A DNA stretch of 64,000 bases from PALSA-612 sp963711315 (GTDB lineage Bacteria > Actinomycetota > Thermoleophilia > Gaiellales > Gaiellaceae), in contig CAVQDQ010000003.1 in NCBI GenBank assembly GCA_963711315.1, forward strand, positions 372,001 through 436,000, read 5' to 3'. Below, one piece after another: positions 39,088-47,856 of this stretch. The notes beneath the pieces are model-generated. The model was not told the origin of the DNA. It did not search any database and was given only the letters and a program-made list of their open reading frames with translations. Positions within the stretch are counted from its first letter, which is position 1; each line of letters opens with the position of its first letter. The position numbers and the translations under genes were made by a program.

Positions 39088-40122
39088 GTGCCGCGCCTGC
39101 GCCTCGCCCTGCTCGCCGTCGCCGTCCTCGCCGTCTTCTCACCCGCTGCCACCGGGGCCGAGTCGCCCACGATCACGATCTCCGGCACGGGCGACATCGC
39201 GATGGCGCCCTCCGGGGACGGCGCGTCCGCCTTCTTCGACGCGAGGATTCGCAAGGCGCTCAGAGCACACATCACGCTCGGCAACCTCGAAGGCACGCTT
39301 GCGACCGGCGGCTCGTCGAAGTGTGGCCCGGGAAGCTCGGACTGCTTCGCCTTCCGGGCGCCGCCGTCCTACTCGACCGCGCTCAAGCAGGCGGGCTTCA
39401 CGATCATGAACCTCGCCAACAACCATGCGCTCGACTACGGCGCGTCGGGCCAGGCAGAGACGATCGCCGCATTGCGCCGCGCGGGCCTTCGCCACACGGG
39501 CCGTCCCGGCGAGATCACCATGCTGCGAAAGCACGGGACAAAAGTTGCCTTCGTCGGCTTTGCCCCGTATCCGTGGGCACAGGATCTCCTCGACATCCAC
39601 GCCGCCGTGAGCCTCGTGCGGAAAGCCAGCCGGAAGGCCGACATCGTCGTCGTGACGATGCACGCGGGAGCCGAGGGCTCCGACCAGCAGCACGTGCGAC
39701 CGGGCCCCGAGTGGTTCCTCGGTGAGCCGCGCGGCAACGTCTACGCGTTTTCGCATGCCGTCGTCCGCGCCGGCGCCGACCTCGTGGTCGGCCACGGCCC
39801 GCACGTCCTGCGCGGGATCGAGTGGTACCGCGGACGCATGATCGCCTACAGCCTCGGCAACTTCCTCGGCAACGGCACGCTCAACGTGAGCGGCGTGACC
39901 GGGCAGACGGCGGTGCTGCGCGCGACGCTGCGCCGCGACGGCTCTTGGCTGGAAGGCAAGCTCGTCCCCGTGCAGCTGACGAGCGGAGGCTTGCCACGCG
40001 TCGACTCGAGCCGAGCGGCCCTCACGACGGTGCGCCAGCTCTCGCGCGCCGACTTCGGGCGGAACGCCGTGCGTATCTCCCCGTCAGGCACGCTGCTGCC
40101 GCCGGCCTGGCGCACCGGCTGA
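39088..40122 (+). CDS. CapA-family (PGA_cap) exported metallophosphoesterase-like protein
   Basis: 344 residues from GTG 39088, which places a signal peptide (MPRLRLALLAVAVLAVFSPAATGAES) at the N-terminus; ATG 39052 is an alternative start. Family motifs: GTGDIAMAPSG, LGNLEGTLATGG, NLANNHALDYG, VVTMHAGAEG, GADLVVGHGPHVLRGIEWYRG and YSLGNFLGN. These are the conserved D, N-E, N-H, H and GHGPH motifs of CapA, linked to poly-gamma-glutamate or other surface polymer metabolism. Function here is inferred. Confidence 0.9.
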   Translation: MPRLRLALLAVAVLAVFSPAATGAESPTITISGTGDIAMAPSGDGASAFFDARIRKALRAHITLGNLEGTLATGGSSKCGPGSSDCFAFRAPPSYSTALKQAGFTIMNLANNHALDYGASGQAETIAALRRAGLRHTGRPGEITMLRKHGTKVAFVGFAPYPWAQDLLDIHAAVSLVRKASRKADIVVVTMHAGAEGSDQQHVRPGPEWFLGEPRGNVYAFSHAVVRAGADLVVGHGPHVLRGIEWYRGRMIAYSLGNFLGNGTLNVSGVTGQTAVLRATLRRDGSWLEGKLVPVQLTSGGLPRVDSSRAALTTVRQLSRADFGRNAVRISPSGTLLPPAWRTG

Positions 40123-40128
40123 GTCACC

Positions 40129-42636
40129 GTGCGCGCCGACCTTCCGTCCGGCACGGTGACGTTCCTCTTCACCGATGTCGAGGGATCGACGCGACTGCTC
40201 CAGCAGCTTGGCGCCGACGCCTACGCCGAAGCGCTCGCCGAGCACCGGCGGGCGATCAGAGACGCCTGTGCTGCCCAGGGCGGCGTCGAGGTGGACACCC
40301 AGGGCGACGCGTTCTTCTTCGCCTTCCCTACGGCTCCCGGTGCCGTGACAGCCGCCTCGGCGATGACGGAGGCGCTCACATCGGGCCCGATCAGGGTGCG
40401 TGCCGGACTGCACACGGGAACGCCGCTGCTCGCCGAGGAGGGCTACGTCGGCGACGACGTGCATCGCGCCGCCCGGATCGCCGCCGCCGGTCACGGAGGG
40501 CAGGTGCTCGTCTCGTTCGCCACCGCCGGCCTCGTGGAGGTGGAGCTCACCGATCTCGGGGAGCACCGCTTCAAGGACCTCTCGGCTCCTGAACGCGTGT
40601 ACCAGCTCGGGAGCGCGACGTTTCCGGCGCTCAAGTCGCTGTACCGGACGAACCTGCCGGTGCCGACCACCCCATTCCTCGGACGAGAGCATGAGCTGTC
40701 AGAGATCCGAGCGCTTTTGCGGCAGGACGATGTCCGGCTCCTGACGCTGACCGGCCCTGGCGGGACGGGGAAGACACGAACGGCGCTGCAAGCGGCGGCG
40801 GAGTCCGCGGACGCCTTTCCCGGCGGTCTCTGGTGGGTTCCTCTCGCCCCGCTTCGTGACGCACACCTCCTCGTCTCGTCGCTCGCGGAGGCGCTGTCGG
40901 TCGAGGAGCAGCCGGGTCAGGAGATCGTCGACAGCGTGGCCGAGCGTCTGGCCGGATCACACGCGCTCGTGCTGCTCGACAACGCGGAGCACCTGCTACC
41001 GGCGGTTGCGCCCGAGATCACCCGTCTGCGCGAGATCCCTGGACCGACCCTGCTCGTCACGAGCCGGGAGCGTCTCCAGCTTCAGGGCGAGCAGGTCTAT
41101 GCCGTGCCGTCGCTGACGAGCGAGGACGGCGTCGAGCTCTTTCTTTCCTGTGCGCAAGCACTCGGCTCCGTCGTCTCCGCTTCGCCGGATGTCAGCGAGC
41201 TTTGTGATCGGCTCGACAACCTGCCGCTCGCGCTCGAGCTCGCCGCAGCGCGCACGGTCGTCTTCTCACCCGAGCAGCTGTTGGAGCGGCTGTCGGAACG
41301 CCTCGACCTGCTGAAAGCGGGGCGCGATGCCGACCCCCGCCAGCAGACGCTGCGCGCGACGATCGAGTGGTCGTACGACCTGCTCGACGCCGAGGAGCAG
41401 CGCGTCTTGCGCGCGCTGTCCGTCTTCTCGGGCGGTTGCGCATATGAGGACGCCGAGGCCGTGTGCGAGGCGCAGCTGGACACCGTCCAGTCGTTGATCG
41501 ACAAGAGCCTGCTCCGCCGTCGCGTCGCCGCACGGCCGCGCTTCCTCATGCTCGAGACGATCCGCGAACTGGCAGCAGAGAAGCTCGCCGCAGCCGGCGA
41601 GGATCCCGACCTCATGCGGCGACACGCCGAGCACTACCTCGCAGTCGCGCTCTCGGCAGGTCTCGCCCCGGACGTCGAGGGTCAGATGCGTCACGACCTC
41701 GTCATCCCGGAACGGGACAACATGCGGGCTGCGCTTACCTGGGCCCGCGACAACGCCGAGTGGGACCTGGGGCTCGAGCTCTTCGTGGCACTCGAGAACT
41801 ACTGGGCCACGAATGCCGCTCACGAGGGATTGGAGTGGGCGCAGACGCTGCTGTCGAGCGCCCCGGCCGATTCGAGTCGCGTCCGGTTCCGCGCACTCCG
41901 GGTCCAGGGTGGCATGGAGAACATCCTCGGGCATCCCGAACTCAGCGAGCAATTGTGGGAGCAGGCTTTGGCCATGGCCCGAGAGCTCGGCGACGAACTC
42001 GGCGTTGCCATCCTTCTCCACCGGCTGGCGACCAGCGCCGTCCGGCTGGGAGACATGGAGCGCGTGCGCGAGCTTGCCGAGGAGAGCCTCGCCGCCTTCG
42101 AGCGGGTCGGGTTCGTCAAGGGAGAGGCACAGGCCCTCACCTCGCTCGCAGAGGTGAGGCATGCTGAGGGAGATCTCGAAGGAGCACTCCAGCTGCTCGA
42201 CGAGAGCGCGCGGAAAGCCGAGATGTCAGGCTTCCGGTGGTGGCTGTCAGGCGTCCACGCGCGGACCGCCGCGCTGTTGCTCGAGCTCGATCGGCTGGCC
42301 GACGCGAAATCACAGGCTCGACAGGCAGTTGCCTTTTCGCAGGCAATGCACGACCGCAGCGGCATCATCTACGAGCTTGGCCTGTTGGCCGAGATCCATT
42401 CGCGTGCGGGAGAGACCGAGCGCGCCGGGACGCTATGGGGAGCCATCGAGGTCGAGGAGACACGCGCGCCGGTCGGCAGCTGGCTCCACGGGCCGGTGCG
42501 CTTCCAGCCGAGCCTCACGGACGCCGACCCGGCGTTCGAGCAGGGTGTGTCCGTGGGCCGCACGATGGAGCTCGCCGATGCCGTCGCCTTTGCGCTCGAC
42601 GGCGCCATTGACGACGCCGACGAGCAAGACTCGTGA
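40129..42636 (+). CDS. Class III adenylate/guanylate cyclase - AAA ATPase - TPR regulator
   Basis: 835 residues. Residues 8-160 form a class III cyclase domain with metal ligands Asp16 (FTDVEGSTRL) and Asp60 (TQGDAFFFAF) and the VHRAARI transition-state region, where His replaces the usual Asn. Walker A GPGGTGKT is at 209-216, LVLLDNAEHL is Walker B-like, and LPLALELAAARTV through TLRATIEWSYDLL is the NB-ARC/LuxR-type ATPase. The C-terminal 350 residues are TPR-like helices. There is no HTH DNA-binding domain. GTG start. Such proteins probably make cAMP in response to an unknown ligand. Confidence 0.92.
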   Translation: MRADLPSGTVTFLFTDVEGSTRLLQQLGADAYAEALAEHRRAIRDACAAQGGVEVDTQGDAFFFAFPTAPGAVTAASAMTEALTSGPIRVRAGLHTGTPLLAEEGYVGDDVHRAARIAAAGHGGQVLVSFATAGLVEVELTDLGEHRFKDLSAPERVYQLGSATFPALKSLYRTNLPVPTTPFLGREHELSEIRALLRQDDVRLLTLTGPGGTGKTRTALQAAAESADAFPGGLWWVPLAPLRDAHLLVSSLAEALSVEEQPGQEIVDSVAERLAGSHALVLLDNAEHLLPAVAPEITRLREIPGPTLLVTSRERLQLQGEQVYAVPSLTSEDGVELFLSCAQALGSVVSASPDVSELCDRLDNLPLALELAAARTVVFSPEQLLERLSERLDLLKAGRDADPRQQTLRATIEWSYDLLDAEEQRVLRALSVFSGGCAYEDAEAVCEAQLDTVQSLIDKSLLRRRVAARPRFLMLETIRELAAEKLAAAGEDPDLMRRHAEHYLAVALSAGLAPDVEGQMRHDLVIPERDNMRAALTWARDNAEWDLGLELFVALENYWATNAAHEGLEWAQTLLSSAPADSSRVRFRALRVQGGMENILGHPELSEQLWEQALAMARELGDELGVAILLHRLATSAVRLGDMERVRELAEESLAAFERVGFVKGEAQALTSLAEVRHAEGDLEGALQLLDESARKAEMSGFRWWLSGVHARTAALLLELDRLADAKSQARQAVAFSQAMHDRSGIIYELGLLAEIHSRAGETERAGTLWGAIEVEETRAPVGSWLHGPVRFQPSLTDADPAFEQGVSVGRTMELADAVAFALDGAIDDADEQDS

Positions 42637-42661
42637 CGTTCTTCGCGTCTTGTCAACAACG

Positions 42662-43225
42662 ATGCGCCGCCTGCCCTTACTAGTCGTCGTTGCCGTCCTC
42701 GCCGTCGGCTGCGGCAACGATGGACGAGAAAGCTCGTTGGGCCGTCCCGACTCGACCGAGACCGGCGCGCCGCCGGCAGCCGAGGCCCCGGCACCGACGA
42801 CGCCCGGGCTGACTACGCCGGCCGCCGCTCGTGCGCGCCGGTTGTCGAACGCGGAGCAGAGACGCCTCGAGTCGATCGCCAATAGCATCGAGCGCGCGGT
42901 CGTACTCTTCGACCGTTCGGTCCGAACCTGCCCAGACGCAACCTGGGAGGGTTGCGTCGATCGCGCCTGGTCGGTCCTGGTCGGCGACCTCGACTGGCCG
43001 CCGTACTACCTCCGCCACTACGCCGCTCGCACCCGCGGCTGCGAGCCGCTGGCCGTGGCCGTTCAGGGCGTGAACGGCTTCAATCTTGCCGCGCGGCAGG
43101 TCGACTACGGTGACCCAGACGAATATGCGACGCCGACCCGGCGCCGCGACTACCTCGCGCTCGTGGACGGACTACGCCCCGTCCCTGACGAGCTTCGCAC
43201 CGCCGCAGCCTCGCGCTGCAACTGA
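42662..43225 (+). CDS. Hypothetical lipoprotein
   Basis: 187 residues from ATG 42662. Type II signal peptide MRRLPLLVVVAVLAVGCGN with lipobox LAVGC, then a Pro/Ala/Thr-rich linker (residues 20-60) and a folded domain with four cysteines (RTCPDATWEGCVDRAW, TRGCEPLA, SRCN) that may form disulfides. I do not recognise the family. It follows the cyclase gene by 25 bp and converges on the binding-protein gene. Confidence 0.7.
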   Translation: MRRLPLLVVVAVLAVGCGNDGRESSLGRPDSTETGAPPAAEAPAPTTPGLTTPAAARARRLSNAEQRRLESIANSIERAVVLFDRSVRTCPDATWEGCVDRAWSVLVGDLDWPPYYLRHYAARTRGCEPLAVAVQGVNGFNLAARQVDYGDPDEYATPTRRRDYLALVDGLRPVPDELRTAAASRCN

Positions 43226-43232
43226 CGGCCAG

Positions 43233-44165
43233 CTACTTGACGAGGTCGATCGCCTTGAAGCCGGCCGGGATGACGCCGAACTCGGCGAAGGCGTCGAGCC
43301 ACGGCTGTGCCAGCGCCGGGCGGAGCCGTGTCGCGAACCTCGTCCGCTTCATCTTCGCGATGACCTTGGCGTCGATGGGCACGTACTTCGCGAGGATCTT
43401 CGCGCTCGCGACGTCGTTCTTGGGCTGGTTCGCCCAAACGGCAGCATTCTGGACAGCGTTCCGGAAGCGGGCGATGACATTCGCATCGATGTCGGCCCGT
43501 GCCATCCAGAACGTGAGCAAGCAGACCTTCGAGCACACGGCGTTGAAGGGATAGGCGGAAACCTTCAAGCCCTGCTGCTGAGCCATCGTCAAGAACGGCT
43601 CTGGCATGAACGCCGCGTCGACCGTGCCTTTCGACAGCGAGGCGAGCATGTCGACAAACGGGACGTAGCTGATCTTCACGTCGCCCTTCGAGACGCCGCC
43701 CTTCTTCAGCCACGCGAGGACCCCGATCTCGGCGATGGTGTTCGGGCCGTCGATCAAGATCGTCTTGCCGACGAGGTCGCGGGGCCTCTTGATGGATCGG
43801 CCCTTGCCGGAGACGAGCGCGGACGTCGGGTTCTTCGGTTCGTAGAGCGCCCCTGAGGCGACGATCTTGATCGGAGCCCCCCTGGACTTGAGCAGGGCAG
43901 CCGCGCCGGAGTGTGTGCCGCTGAACTGTAAGTCCCCGGACAGGAGCGCCCCGATGATTACCTGAGCATCGGTGCGGGGCACCATCTCCGCGTCGATTCC
44001 TTGCTTCGTGAAGATGCCGCGGTGCTTCGCGTACGTCACGAGCACAGCGGGCTCGGCCGGCAGGAACCCGACCTTGATCTTCGTGAGCTCGGCGTCGCCC
44101 GCACCGGCCAGGGGCGCGAAGAGAGCAACCGCACAGAGGCCTGCGATGAGTGCCCGGGGGATCAC
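43233..44165 (-). CDS. ABC transporter substrate-binding protein, NMT1/SsuA-like
   Basis: 310 residues with signal peptide MIPRALIAGLCAVALFAPLAGAG. NMT1/THI5/SsuA fold: KIKVGFLPAEPAVLVTYAKHRGIFTKQGID, VIIGALLSGDLQFSGTHSGAALL, KRPRDLVGKTILIDG, GTVDAAFMPEPFL. Candidate ligands for the family include sulfonates, nitrate, thiamine pyrimidine precursors and riboflavin-like compounds. Fourth gene of a permease-permease-ATPase-binding protein operon. Confidence 0.87.
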   Translation of the reverse strand: MIPRALIAGLCAVALFAPLAGAGDAELTKIKVGFLPAEPAVLVTYAKHRGIFTKQGIDAEMVPRTDAQVIIGALLSGDLQFSGTHSGAAALLKSRGAPIKIVASGALYEPKNPTSALVSGKGRSIKRPRDLVGKTILIDGPNTIAEIGVLAWLKKGGVSKGDVKISYVPFVDMLASLSKGTVDAAFMPEPFLTMAQQQGLKVSAYPFNAVCSKVCLLTFWMARADIDANVIARFRNAVQNAAVWANQPKNDVASAKILAKYVPIDAKVIAKMKRTRFATRLRPALAQPWLDAFAEFGVIPAGFKAIDLVK

Positions 44166-44956
44166 TGGGCGCGGGATTGTACCGACTCGCGCGAGGCGAT
44201 GAGCCCGTGGAGCTCGTTCCGGAGCGCAAGGAACTGAGGCGAGCTGCGGGTCTCCGTCTGCTCGCGAGGTCGCGACAGGGGTACGTCGACCGAGGCGACG
44301 ATGCGCCCCGGCGTGCCGCTGAGCACGAGCACGCGGTCGGCGAGGTAGACGGCCTCGTCGATGTCGTGCGTGACATGGACGATGGTGACGCCTCGCTCCT
44401 CGTGCTGATGGAGGCTCAGCACGAGATCCTGGAGCTCGGCGCGCGTGAGCGCGTCGACCGATGCGAACGGCTCGTCGAGAAGCAGAATCTCCGGACGCGA
44501 AACGAGCGCTCGCGCGATCGCCACGCGCTGCTGCATGCCGCCGGAGAGCTGCCAGGGGTACTTCTTCCCCACGCCTTCCAACCCCACTTCGCGGAGCACA
44601 CCCTCGACGCGCCCGAGCTTCTCCGAGCGCGGCTCCCGCTCTCGGCGGAGCGGGAACATGACGTTGCGGCTGACGTTCAGCCAGGGAAAGAGCGAGCGGC
44701 TGTAGTCCTGGAAGACGATGGCCGCTTCCCGAGGCGGCGACGACACGAGGTGCCCGTCGAGGTGCACGCTGCCGGCCGTCGGACGAATGAGCCCGCAGAG
44801 CAGCCGCAGGAGGGTCGTCTTGCCACCACCCGACTGACCGATGATTGCGAGGAGCTCGCCCTCGAGGACGTCGAACGTCACTCCTGCGAGTGCGGCAGGT
44901 CCTTCGTCCGAGTAGCGCTTCTCGAGGCCGACCACTCGCAGGACCGGCTCACTCAC
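44162..44956 (-). CDS. ABC transporter ATP-binding protein, SsuB/TauB-like
   Basis: 264 residues from GTG 44956: Walker A GQSGGGKTTLL, Q-loop FQDYSRSLFPWLNVSRNV (the PW-x-N signature of nitrate/sulfonate/taurine ATPases), signature LSGGMQQRVAIARAL, Walker B ILLLDEPFASVDALTR, and the H-loop VTHDIDEAV. The start was chosen for its 8-nt overlap with the permease stop; the upstream 14 codons are non-conserved. Confidence 0.92.
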   Translation of the reverse strand: MSEPVLRVVGLEKRYSDEGPAALAGVTFDVLEGELLAIIGQSGGGKTTLLRLLCGLIRPTAGSVHLDGHLVSSPPREAAIVFQDYSRSLFPWLNVSRNVMFPLRREREPRSEKLGRVEGVLREVGLEGVGKKYPWQLSGGMQQRVAIARALVSRPEILLLDEPFASVDALTRAELQDLVLSLHQHEERGVTIVHVTHDIDEAVYLADRVLVLSGTPGRIVASVDVPLSRPREQTETRSSPQFLALRNELHGLIASRESVQSRAQ

Positions 44957-45725
44957 CGGCTGCTCCGTAGTGCCACGCGAGCAGGCGGCGCTCTGCAATC
45001 AGGAAGAGCCGGTTGAGCACGTACCCGAGCAGACCGAGGAAGAGAATGCCGGCGTACAGCTCGGGGTAGTCGAACTCGGACTGCTGAATGATGAGGTAAT
45101 AGCCGATGCCGTTCCGCTCGCCGACGAACTCCGAGACGATGACGAGCACGAGCCCCAGCGACACGGCGATACGCAGTCCCGCCATGATCGAGGGGAGCGC
45201 CGCCGGCAGGTAGATCCGCACGACGCGCTCCGCCCGCCCGACGTGCAGCATCGATGCGGTGTCCCGCACTTCCAGCGGAATGCCCCGCACACCTTCCGCC
45301 GTGTTGACGAGGATCGGAAAGCACAGGCCGAAGGCGATGACGGCGATACGGGACGCGTCGCCGAATCCGAGGATGAGGATCGCCGCCGGCACGATCGCGA
45401 TCGCGGGTACCGCTCGCATGCACTCGAGGAACGGATCGAGCGTGCGCCTGGCAGCGTGAGACGCACCGACGAGAAGCCCGAGGGCGATACCGATCACCGC
45501 CGCGATCGCGAAGCCGGCGGCGTACCGCTTCATGCTCTGCCCCACCTCCGACAGGAAGTCCGATGTCGGCCACACGTCCCAGGCCCGCTCTGCCACCTCG
45601 GTCGCCGTCGGCACGAGGAACGAGTTCTCGGCTCCTGCCCAGATCTGCCAGATGCCCAGGACCGCGACAAAGACGAGGATGCCGAGCCCAGGCCCGACGA
45701 GGCGGCGCGCGGCGGAAGTCTTCAC
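44949..45725 (-). CDS. ABC transporter permease, SsuC/TauC-like (permease 1)
   Basis: 258 residues, six hydrophobic segments; BPD_transp_1 EAA loop EVRDTASMLHVGRAERVVRIYLPAALPSIMAGLRIA. Conserved SEFVGERNGIGYYLI near the C-terminus is typical of SsuC. ATG overlaps the stop of permease 2 (ATGA). Confidence 0.9.
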   Translation of the reverse strand: MKTSAARRLVGPGLGILVFVAVLGIWQIWAGAENSFLVPTATEVAERAWDVWPTSDFLSEVGQSMKRYAAGFAIAAVIGIALGLLVGASHAARRTLDPFLECMRAVPAIAIVPAAILILGFGDASRIAVIAFGLCFPILVNTAEGVRGIPLEVRDTASMLHVGRAERVVRIYLPAALPSIMAGLRIAVSLGLVLVIVSEFVGERNGIGYYLIIQQSEFDYPELYAGILFLGLLGYVLNRLFLIAERRLLAWHYGAAGE

Positions 45726-46486
45726 TGCGTCGACCGCTCCTCCCCGGCCCAGAACAGCGTACGCCGCTGAACGGCCCGCAGCCCCGCGTTGACGGCGAGG
45801 CCGAGCAGACTGACGAGAACGACTGCCGCGTACAGCTCAGGCAGCTTGTTGGCGAACTGCTGGTCCTCCATGTACGCGCCGACTCCGCCCGCGCCCGTTC
45901 GAAACTCGGCAGTCACGCAGACCACGAGGGCGATGGCGGCGCTTACGCGAATTCCCGTCGCGATGCTGGGGAGTGCGGCGGGCAGCGTCACGCGGAAGAG
46001 CCTGCCTGCGCTGCCGACCCCGGATGTTCTCGCAACGTCGTGGAGCATCCGGTCGGCGCCACGCACGCCGTAGATCGTGTTGATGAGAACCGGCCAAACG
46101 GCTGCAAAGACAACGACGAAACGGTGTGCGGCAATGCCAAATGGGCCGAAGAACAGGATCGCCAGCGGGATGAGCGCGACGGCCGGAATCGGCCGCATGA
46201 ACTCGATCACGACAGACGAGGCGTCCAGCAGCGTCCGCGAGCTGCCGATCAGGAGGCCCGCGGTAACGCCGATCAGGATCGCGAGCGCGAGCCCTTCGAG
46301 ATACGCGTGGAGCGTAAAGCCAATCTCGCCAGACAGCGAGCCGTCCGCGACGTTGTTGTAGAGGGCGCGGAGCGTCGAGGACGGCGTGGCGATGCTCTGG
46401 TGGTAGTCGAACGCGCGGACTCCGGCTTCCACGAGCAGCGCCACGAGCACGACGAAGAGCCAGCCCGCGACGTTGACGCGCCTCAC
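45722..46486 (-). CDS. ABC transporter permease, SsuC/TauC-like (permease 2)
   Basis: 254 residues from GTG 46486. VRRVNVAGWLFVVLVALLVEAGVRAFDY at the N-terminus, EAA loop TSGVGSAGRLFRVTLPAALPSIATGIRVSAAIA, and TAEFRTGAGGVGAYMED. Paralogous to permease 1, so the importer probably has a heterodimeric channel. The open frame continues upstream to 47212 but there it is antisense to the hydrolase-cyclase gene. First gene of the operon, 60 bp from the divergent neighbour. Confidence 0.88.
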   Translation of the reverse strand: MRRVNVAGWLFVVLVALLVEAGVRAFDYHQSIATPSSTLRALYNNVADGSLSGEIGFTLHAYLEGLALAILIGVTAGLLIGSSRTLLDASSVVIEFMRPIPAVALIPLAILFFGPFGIAAHRFVVVFAAVWPVLINTIYGVRGADRMLHDVARTSGVGSAGRLFRVTLPAALPSIATGIRVSAAIALVVCVTAEFRTGAGGVGAYMEDQQFANKLPELYAAVVLVSLLGLAVNAGLRAVQRRTLFWAGEERSTQ

Positions 46487-46546
46487 GCGAGCGACTATCG
46501 CTTGGCCCTCGGCGGGACACAAGTACGCCTGCGCAACAATGACCCC

Positions 46547-47856
46547 GTGCGAAGCCCGATTCGCTATGCGCAGAGCGGCGACGTCTCCATTGCCTACCAG
46601 GTGACCGGCGACGGTCCCTTCGATCTCATCCTCGTCCCGGGCTTTGCCAGCCATCTCGAGTTTGACTGGGAGGAGCCGCGCCACGCGGCGTTCCTCGAGC
46701 GGCTGGCGTCGTTCTCGCGACTGATCCGGCTCGACAAGCGGGGCACTGGCCTCTCCGACCGCCACGGCGACGTCGCGAACCTCGAGACGCGGATGGACGA
46801 CGTCCGGGCGGTGATGGACGCCGTCGGCACACAGAGGGCCGCGCTGTTCGGCTACCACGAAGGCGGCCCGATGTCGATGCTCTTCGCGGCGACGTACCCG
46901 GAGCGCACGCAAGCGCTCGCGCTCTTCGGAACATTTGCCGCAGCACCGGTCTCGAGGATGAGCGACGAGCAACGCGCTGCGGTGATCGACGACGTGGTGC
47001 GCCGATGGGGAGACGGCACGACGATCACGCGGTTTTGGCCGGATGCGGACGACGTCATGCGAGCATGGTGGGGTACGCGCGAGCGCCTCGCAGGGAGCCC
47101 AGGGGCGATCCGCAACCTCATAACGTCGGTCGCAATGACCGACGTCAGCGACGTCTTGCCGACCATTCACGCCCCGACGATCGTCCTTCACCGCACGGGC
47201 AATCCCATGCACGCACTCGATGCAGCGCGTTCCCTTGCCGAAGGGATCGCGTCGGCGCGCTTCGTCGAGCTGCCCGGATCGAGCAGTCTGCCGTGGGTCG
47301 AAGCCGCATCCCTGCTCGGCGAGCTCGAGGAGTTCTTCACGGGAGCACGCTCCGGCCCTGCCGTGGATCGTGTCCTCGCGACAATCCTCTTCACCGACAT
47401 CGTCGGCTCGACGGAGACGGCGAGGACGCTCGGTGACTCGGCTTGGTCACGGCTCGTCGAGCAACATCACGCAGTCGTCCGGCGGGAGCTCGACCGATTC
47501 GCCGGCGAGGAGATCGACACAGCGGGCGACGGCTTCTTCGCCACGTTCGATGGGCCTGCGCGCGCGATTCGATGCGCCCTCGGCATCCAACACGGGCTCT
47601 CGCCACTCGGGATCCGGATCCGGGCCGGCCTGCACACGGGCGAGGTGGAACGTGTTCGAGGCGAGAAGCCTCGGGGATCGCCGTGAACGTCGCAGCCCGC
47701 GTGTCGGGTCTTGCCGAAGGGGGCGAGACGCTGGTCACAGCGACGGTACGTGACCTCGTCGCCGGGTCCGGCCTCGATTTCACGGATCGTGGCGAGCACG
47801 AGCTCAAGGGGCTCGGCGAGTCTCGGCGCGCGTTTCTTGCTAGCGCCGGGCAGTAG
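46547..47856 (+). CDS. Alpha/beta-hydrolase-like domain fused to class III nucleotidyl cyclase, one frameshift
   Basis: About 436 residues joined. Residues 5-270 are an alpha/beta-hydrolase fold (VSIAYQVTGDGPFDLILVPG, RLDKRGTGLSDR, PTIVLHRTGNP). The nucleophile elbow reads FGYHEGGPMS, with His104 where serine is expected, so this is probably a ligand sensor and not an enzyme. The cyclase domain follows (TILFTDIVGSTETA, TAGDGFFATFDGPARAI, GLHTGEVE). At about 47640-47670 the frame changes; it continues as GIAVNVAARVSGLAEGGETLV with the conserved Asn and Arg. GTG start 46547. Likely a sequencing indel. Confidence 0.85.

Noticed and set aside
45563..46546. Extension of the hydrolase-cyclase frame upstream over both permease genes
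   Set aside because: It is the antisense shadow of two clear permeases; the conserved hydrolase N-terminus begins at GTG 46547.
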